Shown here piece after piece: positions 15,618 to 23,910 of a DNA stretch of 54,821 nt (positions are counted from its first letter, which is position 1; each line of letters starts with the position of its first letter). Position numbers and translations under genes: made by a program. The DNA is taken from assembly GCA_035545895.1 (NCBI GenBank), contig DASZXJ010000137.1, positions 1 through 54,821 of the forward strand, written 5' to 3'. Source of the DNA: DASZXJ01 sp035545895 (GTDB taxonomy: Bacteria > Planctomycetota > Phycisphaerae > Tepidisphaerales > Tepidisphaeraceae). Below the pieces are notes generated by a model, which saw only the letters and a list, made by a program, of their open reading frames with translations, searched no databases and was not told where the DNA came from.

Positions 15618-15880
15618 GCAGGGAGCTTAATGAACTCCGCCCGAATCTCCAATGCATCAAACGCGCGTCGCACGGGAAGAGTCAGATCAACTTTGAGTAT
15701 ACCATTGACTTTAATTATACCTAACAACTACCATACGGCTGTCGCGCAAGCGACCGGCGGGGGCCGGCGCTCGCAGTTACGCGCCGGAGGCGGGCCGTGT
15801 CAGTCGTCCAACCGAGGAAGACAAAATCTTTGGCGCAAACCCACCTTGGCGCGCGGTCCTCCCATGCTCCCGAGGGTAAG

Positions 15881-16018
15881 ATGTTCACGCTCGATCAGAG
15901 CAAGGCGCGGCGCTGGCTGATCGAGACGATCGCGGCCCGCGCCGTGCAACTGTATCGGCAGCGCAACGGGAGCAAGGATCATGGTGGCGACCAACGACAA
16001 TCATCGAGACGGCGGTAA
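15881..16018 (+). CDS. Small protein upstream of, and overlapping, the serine recombinase
   Basis: From ATG 15881 the frame gives MFTLDQSKARRWLIETIAAR AVQLYRQRNG and a basic tail, 45 residues in all. It overlaps the recombinase start (15981) by 38 bases in another frame. A GTG at 15797 would give 73 residues. The helical, Arg-rich sequence could be a recombination accessory protein, but I know no family for it. Confidence 0.35.
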   Translation: MFTLDQSKARRWLIETIAARAVQLYRQRNGSKDHGGDQRQSSRRR

Positions 16019-17098
16019 GTATGATGCCCTGTATGCCCGGTATTCCAGCCACGCCCAGGACGATTCGACCAGTATCGCGGTGCAAATCGAATCGTGCGAG
16101 CGCATGGCGGGACGCGGACTGGCCCACTTCATCGACCAGGCCAAGACCGGCAAGACCATCGGAGGACGCACCGAACTGCTGCGGCTGATCCGGGAGGCCG
16201 AGGCGGGGCGGATCGGCAAGCTATACGTCTACAAGTTCGACCGGCTCGGCCGCGCCGCCGAGACGCATGTGCTGGTGGAGGACCTGGAACGGTGCGGCGT
16301 GGAAGTCATCAGCGTCACCGAAGGCACCAACGCGCTGGCGCGGGGCGTGCAACTGGTGGTTGCCGCCGATTACAGCCGGGTATTGGCCGAACGGACTCGG
16401 GCCGGATTAATCCAGCGGCACAAGGAAGGATGCTGGACGGGTGGCCCACCACCCTACGGATACCAGATTGTGGCTGCGCCAGATGGAAAGAGAAAGCTGG
16501 CGATTCGGCCGGAGGAAGCGGAGGTCGTTCGATTCCTGTTCACGACGTATCTGTCCGAGAGCGTGGGCATGAAGGAACTGGCCCGCCGACTGCGCCAGAA
16601 AAGCATTCCAACCCGCTTGGGCAGGCCGTGGCAGTTTACGACGTTGCGCGGCATTCTTACGAATCGAATGTTGGTGGGGGAGGTTCGATATCTGCGGCGC
16701 TGTTTTCGATTGAACCGCGATACGGGGCGACGGCTCCCACGATTTAACGACGAAGCGGGCCAGTTGATGCAGCGGGATGAAACGCTGCGGATCATCGAAG
16801 ATGAGAAGTTTGGCCGGGTTCAGGAGCGATTCGCGGCCAACGGCAAGCGCCGACCGAGGGAGCCGAGGGAACTGCGGCCATTCACGCGCCATCTATTCTG
16901 CGCCGAGTGCGGAAGCGTCTGCCATGCGCGCAAGAGCAAAAACATCAAGGGCGAGTACCATTATTACGGCTGCGGTAAGCGTCAAATGATGGGGCCGGAA
17001 GCGTGCGCCAATTCCGTGTTCGTGCGAGAGGACAAGCTGATGGAACGCGTAACACGCGCCATGACAGCAATGTTTGAGGATATGGATTCTGTGTTAGC
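15981..17098 (+). pseudogene. Large serine recombinase, C-terminally truncated
   Basis: The frame has a resolvase catalytic domain (LYARYSSHAQ with the nucleophilic Ser near residue 22; KFDRLGR), a Recombinase domain (GGPPPYGY... WQFTTLRGILTNRMLVGEV), and the zinc ribbon (FCAECGSVCHARKS... YYGCGK). The homologous part stops near 17098, before the long coiled coil that normally completes these enzymes of about 500 residues. The frame runs on to 17180, but those last residues are antisense to a tyrosine integrase. It probably no longer integrates DNA. Confidence 0.8.
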
Positions 17099-17761
17099 CG
17101 AGGCTGCGGCGAGCGCGTTCAATTGCTCGCTCACCTGGGCGAGCGTCAGGAAACGAATGACTGGTGCCGTTTCACGATAGCGTTCTACGGCTGCTGCCGG
17201 GTTTTTGTCTGACGGCATTTTGACCCCATGTTGCGTCATGGCCCAATTGAACAATCGCGTGAGGATTTCCCGGTAACGGTTTGCAGTCTTCGGCGCCAGC
17301 CCACGGCATGCCATCTGCCCAGAAATAAAGGCCGCCACTTGGGCCGTCGTGATTTGCTCGAAGCACGCGGCCTCGATTGCGGGCGCTCGTCGGCGGCGGT
17401 CCTGGCCGGGCTTCGGCGGGCGTTTCTTCGCTTTCGCCGAAACCTTGCGGCTCGTGACGCTCACGGCATCGCAAATCGGGCCGAACGCATCGCGAAGGTA
17501 ATAGATGTCAGTCTGTGCGAACTTCGCGGTTTTCGTCGCCCGGATGTGTGCGACGTACGCGGTGAGCACGTTTGTAATCGGCGTCTTGGTGGGAAGCGGC
17601 GATTGCTCTCCCCTCGCCTGGGCGTTCTCGAAATCGCGAAGCTTCTGCTTGGCGATCTGATACACGTCACTCGCTCGAACGCGTTTGATCTTGGGGCCGA
17701 CGTAAAACTGGATGTACCAGACGGGGCCGGACTTTCCGGGCCGGGAAATGAGGCTTGCCAC
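17095..17761 (-). pseudogene. Tyrosine integrase, catalytic domain missing
   Basis: The minus-strand frame from GTG 17761 (GGGAGA upstream) reads ASLISRPGKSGPVWYIQFYV, an arm-binding start, followed by a core-binding domain (ITTAQVAAFISGQMACRGLA, KTANRYREILTRLFNWA). It stops resembling an integrase just after RFLTLAQVSEQLNALAAA, where the catalytic domain (R...HxxR...Y) should begin. The frame can be extended upstream to GTG 17887, but that part overlaps a tRNA-type terminator. It is tail-to-tail with a truncated serine recombinase, so a deletion probably fused two elements. Its place beside the tRNA-half repeat fits an integrase that targeted this tRNA. Confidence 0.75.
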
Positions 17762-17869
17762 TGCTGCGTCTCCCTTCACGTGGGGGACACTGAAACCGGC
17801 AAGTCCTGTCTTTCGCTGCCGCTTCCCGCGTCGATGTACAAATCGATGTACAAGCGGGTTCGTGCGCGC

Positions 17870-17905
17870 AAAAAAAGAAGGACTCACGTCACCGTAAGTC
17901 CTTCG
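17870..17905 (-). terminator. Rho-independent terminator of the tRNA-Met 3' half
   Basis: On the minus strand GAAGGACT...AGTCCTTC forms an 8-bp outer stem with an inner ACG/CGT pairing (17878-17905), followed by a run of T (17871-17877). It lies directly downstream of the tRNA 3' half at 17914-17959, where a tRNA terminator belongs. That argues that the attachment region was carried with tRNA flanking sequence. Confidence 0.6.
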
Positions 17906-17913
17906 TCTTCAAA

Positions 17914-17959
17914 CAGTAGCGGGGGGAGGATTCGAACCTCCGACCTCCGGGTTATGAGC
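17914..17959 (-). repeat. Left attachment repeat: 3' half of tRNA-Met(CAT)
   Basis: This 46-bp sequence, identical to 44031-44076, reads on the minus strand as an anticodon loop CTCATAA, stem strand CCCGG, TPsiC arm GGAGG-TTCGAAT-CCTCC, acceptor strand CCCCGCT and discriminator A. The CCC is compatible with an initiator tRNA. The 5' half (expected AGCGGGG...) is not present, so this is not a working tRNA gene. It is the hallmark of site-specific integration into a tRNA. Confidence 0.88.
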
Positions 17960-17960
17960 G

Positions 17961-18080
17961 TCCTGCCCTCAATATCCGGAATTCATTGCAGAATCAGTAA
18001 CTTACGATCACCGCGCCATTTACGACGACGCGCCTACGGTCACCAAGAATACCAAGATGACCATGATTTTCAAATGGTAG
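17961..18080 (+). pseudogene. C-terminal fragment of an outer-membrane beta-barrel-like protein
   Basis: Starting right after the attachment repeat, the plus-strand frame gives QYPEFIAESVTYDHRAIYDD and then APTVTKNTKMTMIFKW followed by a stop at 18080. Alternating hydrophobic residues and a terminal aromatic residue are typical of the last strands of outer-membrane barrels. The rest of the gene is absent. It suggests that recombination at this site cut an envelope gene, or that the fragment came with an earlier island. Confidence 0.45.
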
Positions 18081-18171
18081 TGTACACGCCGGTGTACGAA
18101 AAATGCGGGTGAGTTTCTGGCTTAGCAGACCCTCGAATCACGACTTGAACGCGGCGAAATGGTCGATATAA

Positions 18172-18214
18172 CGTTCTGCATAAAGGGGTATTTCCTGACC
18201 CTTTACGCAGAACG
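18172..18214. promoter_or_regulatory. Inverted-repeat operator of the abiE operon
   Basis: CGTTCTGCATAAAGGG (18172-18187) and CCCTTTACGCAGAACG (18199-18214) are inverted repeats with one mismatch and an 11-nt spacer, ending 15 bases before the AbiEi start codon. AbiEi antitoxins are known to bind inverted repeats in their own promoter and repress it, so this is very probably the autoregulatory site. The ribosome binding site GGAG follows at 18219-18222. Confidence 0.65.
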
Positions 18215-18229
18215 AAATGGAGCCATCAA

Positions 18230-19021
18230 ATGGCTGAAACGTTGGAGCAATGGGTCGACAGCTTGCAGGCGCGAGGCCAATACACCATTCTTCGCGCCCA
18301 GGCCGTGCGCGAAAGCGGGTTGTCCCCGGACACGGTAAAGAAGGCGCTCCCGCGGCTTGCCCAGCGCAAACGCGTCATCAAGGTGAAAGATTATTTTTAC
18401 GCGGTCGTTCCACTCGAATATCAAAGCGCCGGAGCGCCGCCCGCTTCCTGGTTCATCGGAGATCTGATGCGGGCGATGAGGCTGCCGTACTACGTCGGCC
18501 TGCTCAGCGCCGCCGCCATGCACGGAGCCTCGCATCAGCAGCCTCAGGAATTTCACATCTTCACGGACCGATCGGTCCGTCCAATCGCGGTCGGACGCAC
18601 GACAATTCGATTCTTTGCAAGCAAATGTGTTGCCCGCGCCGCTGTCCAGGAGATGAAGACGCAGACCGGAATGGTAAGGGTCTCCACGCCCGAAACGACA
18701 GTGGTTGATCTAGTGCGCTTCGCCAAATCAGCCGGTCGTCTTGATCACGCGGCCTCGGTTATCTCGGAACTGGCGCCATCACTGGATTCGCGCTATCTCT
18801 TGAAAGCGGTGCGCTTAGTTGCGGATGTTCCCAATGCGCAGCGGCTCGGGTACATCCTGGACCAACTACGCATGCGCCATCTGTCCGATCCAATCCACAA
18901 GTGGATTGAACATCAAGGCCCTCGTCCTATTCATTTACGGACGGGACCGCGCATTACCAAAGCCCGCGAGGATCGTCGTTGGCACTTGCTCATCAGCCGG
19001 CCCATTGAGATTGAAACGTGA
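18230..19021 (+). CDS. abiEi: Type IV antitoxin AbiEi
   Basis: This 263-residue protein has the AbiEi layout: an N-terminal winged-helix segment (GQYTILRAQAVRESGLSPDT) and the antitoxin domain (YYVGLLSAAAMHGASHQQPQ, TPETTVVDLVRF). The family represses its own operon and opposes the AbiEii toxin without stable binding, hence the type IV label. An inverted-repeat operator sits just upstream. The stop codon overlaps the toxin start (GTGA), so the pair is translationally coupled. It is the first gene inside the left attachment repeat and may stabilise the island. Confidence 0.88.
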   Translation: MAETLEQWVDSLQARGQYTILRAQAVRESGLSPDTVKKALPRLAQRKRVIKVKDYFYAVVPLEYQSAGAPPASWFIGDLMRAMRLPYYVGLLSAAAMHGASHQQPQEFHIFTDRSVRPIAVGRTTIRFFASKCVARAAVQEMKTQTGMVRVSTPETTVVDLVRFAKSAGRLDHAASVISELAPSLDSRYLLKAVRLVADVPNAQRLGYILDQLRMRHLSDPIHKWIEHQGPRPIHLRTGPRITKAREDRRWHLLISRPIEIET

Positions 19022-19836
19022 TCCCACAGGCGAATATCACCGCGTGGCGAACGGTCGCGCCTTGGCCGGACGACGCTCAAGTCGAACAGGACTTGGTCTT
19101 GTCGCGCGCGGTCGTTGAGCTATTTGCCGATCCGGAATTGGCCGGCACAATCGCTCTGCGCGGTGGAACAGCTCTCAATAAGCTGTTTATCGAGCATCCA
19201 GTTCGGTACTCGGAAGACATCGATCTTGTACAAACCAAGCCGGGGAAGATTGGCCCAATGCTGGATGCGATCCGGTCGAAGCTCGATTCCTGGCTGGGGA
19301 AACCAAACCGATCGCGCGCCATCGGCGGTGTCGCGCTGGTCTATCGCTTTGAATCGGAGATACCGCCCGTACGACCTTTGCGACTAAAGATCGAGATCAA
19401 CACGCGAGAGCATTTTACGGTCCTGGGATTCCACCGCGCCAAATTTGCCGTTGAGAACCCGTGGTTCAATGGCCGGGCGGAGGTCATTACCTACCAACTG
19501 AACGAATTGCTTGGCACGAAGCTGAGGGCGCTATATCAGCGGCGCAAAGGGCGTGATCTGTTCGATTTTTGGCTCTGTGCCAGCCGGAAGATGATCGATC
19601 CGGCTCAGGTAGTGGCCTGTTTTCTTGAATACATGAAGCATGAGGGCCATCACGTGACGCGCGCCCAGTTCGAGCAGAACCTGCATGAGAAGGAACACGA
19701 TGTCGAGTTCATGGGCGACATTGCGCCGCTTTTGAGCGGCACGGTACGATACGATGCCGGCAAAGCTATGAGGTTGGTTAGGGAAGTGCTGATCGAGAAG
19801 ATTCCCGGTGATCCGTGGCGGGGATCAACGAAATGA
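19018..19836 (+). CDS. abiEii: Type IV toxin AbiEii, nucleotidyltransferase
   Basis: The 272-residue protein has the DNA polymerase beta-like nucleotidyltransferase motifs of AbiEii: LRGGTALNKLF (GGT at 49-51), RYSEDIDL (65-70) and a later LKIEIN strand with the third acidic residue, followed by the conserved ELLGTKLRALYQRRKGRDLFD. Such toxins transfer nucleotides to target RNA and arrest growth, giving phage abortive infection. It starts at GTG 19018 inside the GTGA overlap with the antitoxin gene. All key motifs are intact. Confidence 0.88.
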   Translation: MIPQANITAWRTVAPWPDDAQVEQDLVLSRAVVELFADPELAGTIALRGGTALNKLFIEHPVRYSEDIDLVQTKPGKIGPMLDAIRSKLDSWLGKPNRSRAIGGVALVYRFESEIPPVRPLRLKIEINTREHFTVLGFHRAKFAVENPWFNGRAEVITYQLNELLGTKLRALYQRRKGRDLFDFWLCASRKMIDPAQVVACFLEYMKHEGHHVTRAQFEQNLHEKEHDVEFMGDIAPLLSGTVRYDAGKAMRLVREVLIEKIPGDPWRGSTK

Positions 19837-19854
19837 CCAGTACCAATACTCAAC

Positions 19855-22659
19855 ATGGGACAAGCGATCGAAGTCAATCATTACTCTTCGTCGCAAGCGA
19901 AGATCGATCTGTTTCGTTCTCTGTTTCGCGGACGTGATGATGTATACGCTCGACGATTCGAGAGTCGAAAGACGGGCAAGTCGGGCTACGCGCCGGCATG
20001 CGCCAATGAATGGGTGCAAGGCATCTGTGAAAAGCCGCGGATCAAATGTGCTGAATGTCCGCATCGAAGATTTTTTCCGGTGACGGCTGATGCAATTCGC
20101 TGGCACCTTTCCGGGCAGGACGACACCGGGCGCGATTTCGTGATGGGCGTCTATCCGATGCTGCTGGATGAGACCTGTTTCTTTCTGGCAGCGGACTTTG
20201 ACAAGGCGAGTTGGAAAGATGACGCAGCCGCATTTCTCGATACGTGCAGGAAATTGGAGGTGCCGGCGGCATTGGAGCGCTCGCGATCGGGCAATGGCGG
20301 GCACGTGTGGATCTTTTTTGAGCAGGCCGCTTCCGCGGCCGTGGTGAGAAAGCTTGGCTCGCATATCTTGACTGAAACGATGGAATGCCGGCCGGAAGTT
20401 GGGTTCGAGTCTTATGATCGATTCTTCCCCAATCAGGATACTCTACCTCAGGGAGGGTTCGGCAATCTGATCGCATTGCCGCTGCAGAAACACGCGCGAG
20501 AATCGGGGAACAGTCTTTTCCTTGATCAGAACTTCGTCCCACATGCCGACCAATGGGCGTTCCTATCTAGGGTTCGCAAGATGTTCCGCGATAAGGTCGA
20601 AGAAATCGTTCGGACCGCCGAGTCAAAGGGCCGGATTGTGAGTGTGCGCCTTGCACTGACGGATGAAGATGATGCTGCGCCTTGGTCACGACCACCATCG
20701 CGTCGCCGAGTTTCGCTACCACTGGTGAGTCCGCTGCCTGAAAGCATGGAACTTGTTCTCGGGAATGAGGTGTTTATTGCCAAAGAGGCTTTGCCTCCCA
20801 GTTTGAGAAACGAATTGGTGCGTCTGGCCGCATTCCAGAACCCGGAGTTCTACAAAGCGCAGGCAATGCGGCTTTCAACATATGACAAGCCGCGGATTAT
20901 CGGGTGCGCGGAGGATCATGGGCAGCATATCGGGTTGCCGCGCGGATGCCTGGATGATGTGCGCCAACTACTGTCGGATTTGAAAATCAAACCGCTGATT
21001 CGAGATGAACGGTGCAATGGCAAACCGATCGAACTCGAGTTCCACGGTGAATTGCGGGCCGAGCAACAGGCGGCCGCCAACGCGATGGTCGCCCATGACA
21101 TTGGAGTCTTGTCGGCCACAACCGCGTTCGGCAAGACCGTGGTGGCGGCATGGCTCATAGCAAAACGCAGAGTCAACACCCTGGTGCTGGTGCATCGCCG
21201 GCAATTGCAGCAGCAGTGGGTTGAACGATTGGCTAGTTTTCTCAATATCCCTCCGAAGCAGATCGGTCGAGTTGGCGGGGGAAAGAGAAAGCCAACTGAA
21301 GTGATTGATGTGGCGCTGATTCAGAGCCTGGTTCGCAAGGGAGTCGTGGATGACCTGGTCGGGCGATACGGTCATGTGATCGTGGATGAATGTCATCACC
21401 TGTCTGCCAGTAGTTTCGAGCAAGTGGCGCGGCAGGTGAAAGCGAAGTTCGTCACGGGCCTGTCCGCAACTGTCACGCGCAAGGATGGTCACCATCCGAT
21501 CATCTTCATGCAGTGCGGGCCGGTGCGCCATCGCGTGAACGCGAAAGAGCAGGCCGCGGCAAGGCCATTCGAGCATACAGTCGTTATTCGGCCCACGTCA
21601 TTCCGCCCGTCGGCGCCGGCCGATTCTGATGTTCGAAAGCAGTTTCATCAACTCTACGGCGAATTGGTTGCGGATGACGCCCGCAATCAGATCATTTGCG
21701 AGGACATCTGTGCCGCCGTGCGCGAAGGTCGATTTCCACTCGTGCTCACCGAGCGAAACGAGCATCTGGATTCGCTCATTCGCCGCATTGATAAGGTAAT
21801 CCAACACACTCTGGTGCTGCGAGGAGGGATGAGCACGAGAGAACTGGCAACTCAGGCCGAACATATGGCAGCAATTCCAGAGTCGGAGCCCCGTGTTCTG
21901 CTTGCAACCGGGAAATTCGTTGGCGAAGGATTTGACGATGCTCGGCTGGACACTCTGTTTCTGACGCTCCCAGTCTCATGGCGCGGGACAATCGCTCAGT
22001 ATGCAGGTCGGTTGCATCGATTGCATGACAGGAAGCGAGAAGTGCGCGTTTACGATTATGCCGACCTGAATGTCCCAATGCTGTCGCGTATGTTCGACCG
22101 GCGCTGTCGAGGTTACGAAGCTATCGGCTACAGGATCCTTCTGCCCGCCAGCGCCGTCCCCGGTTGGCCGTCGGATGTTCCGCTACCAGTCGATCCCGTA
22201 TGGAAAAACGACTACGCTGCCAGCGTGCGCCGCCTTGTTCGCGACGGTGTCGATACGCCGCTGGCCAACCTTTTCGTTCATGCAGCCAGGCCGTTCTCGG
22301 TTGATTCTCAAGGAGCTGATCGTGCCCGCAGCGCCAGCGAGGCATTTCTCTTTCGTCGTCTCCAAACTCTGGCTGAGACGGCAGGACGATTCCAGCTCAA
22401 TGTCGAATTGCCAATTCCTTTCGACGGATGGGGTCGCATGGAAGTGGACTTGCTCGATATAGAATCGCGCATCGCAATCGAACTGGACGGCGCACAGCAT
22501 TTGGCCGATGCCGACGCCTACCGTCGAGATCGGCGTAAAGACGCGCTGTTTCAAGAAAACGGCTATACGGTACTGAGGTTCCTGGCTGAGGATGTTGGCA
22601 AGCAACTGGACGATGTTCTGGATGCCGTTCTTCGCGCTTTGGCGCACCGGCGCGACTGA
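19855..22659 (+). CDS. TOTE-type primase-helicase with C-terminal DUF559 nuclease
   Basis: The 934-residue protein joins three parts. An archaeo-eukaryotic primase-like domain (about 1-245) has a Cys cluster (C65, C68), LAADFDK with D114 and D116, and SGNGGHVWIFF (145-155). A superfamily 2 helicase (about 400-780) has ATTAFGKT (421-428), DECHH (511-515) and LSATVTRKDG (536-545). The last roughly 85 residues form a restriction-like nuclease domain (GRMEVDLLDIESRIAIELDG, then AQH). The first two parts are the core of TOTE conflict systems described by Aravind and colleagues. It lies 18 bp after the AbiEii gene in the same direction. Confidence 0.85.
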   Translation: MGQAIEVNHYSSSQAKIDLFRSLFRGRDDVYARRFESRKTGKSGYAPACANEWVQGICEKPRIKCAECPHRRFFPVTADAIRWHLSGQDDTGRDFVMGVYPMLLDETCFFLAADFDKASWKDDAAAFLDTCRKLEVPAALERSRSGNGGHVWIFFEQAASAAVVRKLGSHILTETMECRPEVGFESYDRFFPNQDTLPQGGFGNLIALPLQKHARESGNSLFLDQNFVPHADQWAFLSRVRKMFRDKVEEIVRTAESKGRIVSVRLALTDEDDAAPWSRPPSRRRVSLPLVSPLPESMELVLGNEVFIAKEALPPSLRNELVRLAAFQNPEFYKAQAMRLSTYDKPRIIGCAEDHGQHIGLPRGCLDDVRQLLSDLKIKPLIRDERCNGKPIELEFHGELRAEQQAAANAMVAHDIGVLSATTAFGKTVVAAWLIAKRRVNTLVLVHRRQLQQQWVERLASFLNIPPKQIGRVGGGKRKPTEVIDVALIQSLVRKGVVDDLVGRYGHVIVDECHHLSASSFEQVARQVKAKFVTGLSATVTRKDGHHPIIFMQCGPVRHRVNAKEQAAARPFEHTVVIRPTSFRPSAPADSDVRKQFHQLYGELVADDARNQIICEDICAAVREGRFPLVLTERNEHLDSLIRRIDKVIQHTLVLRGGMSTRELATQAEHMAAIPESEPRVLLATGKFVGEGFDDARLDTLFLTLPVSWRGTIAQYAGRLHRLHDRKREVRVYDYADLNVPMLSRMFDRRCRGYEAIGYRILLPASAVPGWPSDVPLPVDPVWKNDYAASVRRLVRDGVDTPLANLFVHAARPFSVDSQGADRARSASEAFLFRRLQTLAETAGRFQLNVELPIPFDGWGRMEVDLLDIESRIAIELDGAQHLADADAYRRDRRKDALFQENGYTVLRFLAEDVGKQLDDVLDAVLRALAHRRD

Positions 22660-22680
22660 AGGGAATGAGGCGTTCGATGC

Positions 22681-23910
22681 TCACCTCCGCGTCTTTCGCA
22701 TTGCCAGAATCGGCTTGCCTTCCAGTCGGTCCAGAATCTCCGTGAGTTTTGGCCGGTTGCGGTAGCGAATCTGGATGTCTTCGACCAACTGCTTCCAGTC
22801 GTTTTCGCGGTCAATTGCCTTCATGACGGGCTTCATCTTTCGAAGATAGGCTGCGACTCGTTCATAAGCGCTGGCGCCGGTTGGTTTCAGATTCTGCTCG
22901 ACTCGCTGGCGGTAGATTTCCAGTGATCGCTGAGGATGCGACTTGGCGACGGCCTCGGCGACAGAATCGGCATGAGCGCCGGGACCATCCCACCCATCGC
23001 CGTATGGCGACGGTTTCCGCTGGGCGCACATTTTGTCATACCATTGCAACACATCTTCAGGGTGCTTGTCGGCGATGGCCATATCAATCAGAACGCCATA
23101 ATATGGCTCGGGCACCCGGCGGATCCGGCGTTCCGATTGAAGCATCGGAACCAGATATTCCGGCATGGGCAGCGGCCAGTCCTTCGAAGCCCGGACGTGT
23201 ATTTCGCCTTTCTTCGCCGAATCAGCTTGGATCGGTGCCACGCCGGTCTCCAGAAACTGCTGTGCGGCTCGATTTACGGATTCCTCACAGTGGGCTTTTG
23301 CCGCTGCTTGCACCAGATGCTTGAAGCCTTCGCGGCTCGGTCGATCGAAAAACTCGTACGCCGCGTGTGCCGCGACGACGTCCCACTGCATTTGCGCTGC
23401 CGCCAGTTCACAAAGCTGCTTTGACAGGTTCGCCGCAATCCCCGGAAAATTGCTGGCCGTCTTTGTGATACCTTCGGTTGCCCATCGCTTGGCGTCATCG
23501 AAATGCTTGTGCTCGATCAAGTGCTTGACCAGTCGCTCGTAACTGCCGGTCTTCCGTGATTCTTTCTCAAGGACAGCCAGCACTTCCTCGCTACGGCCGG
23601 CGCGCTCCAGCGCATTGACTAGCCAATTGCTGATCTGGTCTCGCTGATAATCGCGGGAATATTCATCGCCATCATCATCTTCATCGTCATCAAGCGACTT
23701 GCGACGCTTGGTTGCGATGGAGGAAAGTCGCTCTGCCAGATCGTCCGCGACCGCCGACCAGTCCGATGGCTGATACTTTCCGTTGAGTACGACATCGGAC
23801 GCATCGCCAATCACGTCGTAGTCATCTTGAAGCTCTGCATCAACGGCGAAGAGTAACTTCTGCGCCGGCATGAGGCTCGATTTGGCGACCGCGTCAAACA
23901 CGACCGGCAT
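22681..23910 (-). pseudogene. SWIM zinc-finger protein, C-terminal half only
   Basis: The 409 residues match the long helical-repeat C-terminal region that follows the zinc finger in one SWIM protein family: LMPAQKLLFAVDAELQDDYD, QISNWLVNALERAGR, ESRKTGSYERLVKHLIE. The N-terminal part with CxC...CxH is absent. A stop codon lies just before the ATG at 23910, and the HNH gene's frame overlaps this point. The family difference shows that it is not the missing half of the SWIM gene at 36387. It is probably a relic cut by an insertion or deletion at about 23910-23935. Confidence 0.65.

Noticed and set aside
17914..17959. Complete tRNA-Met gene
   Set aside because: The 5' half with AGCGGGG, D arm and the other anticodon stem strand is absent at both repeat copies, so neither is a working tRNA. 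No other tRNA, rRNA or CRISPR array was seen in the window.
17228..18112. Long plus-strand frame of 294 codons across the integrase and the repeat
   Set aside because: It is antisense to the tyrosine integrase, is rich in Arg/Ser/Gly as expected of a shadow frame, and crosses the tRNA half.
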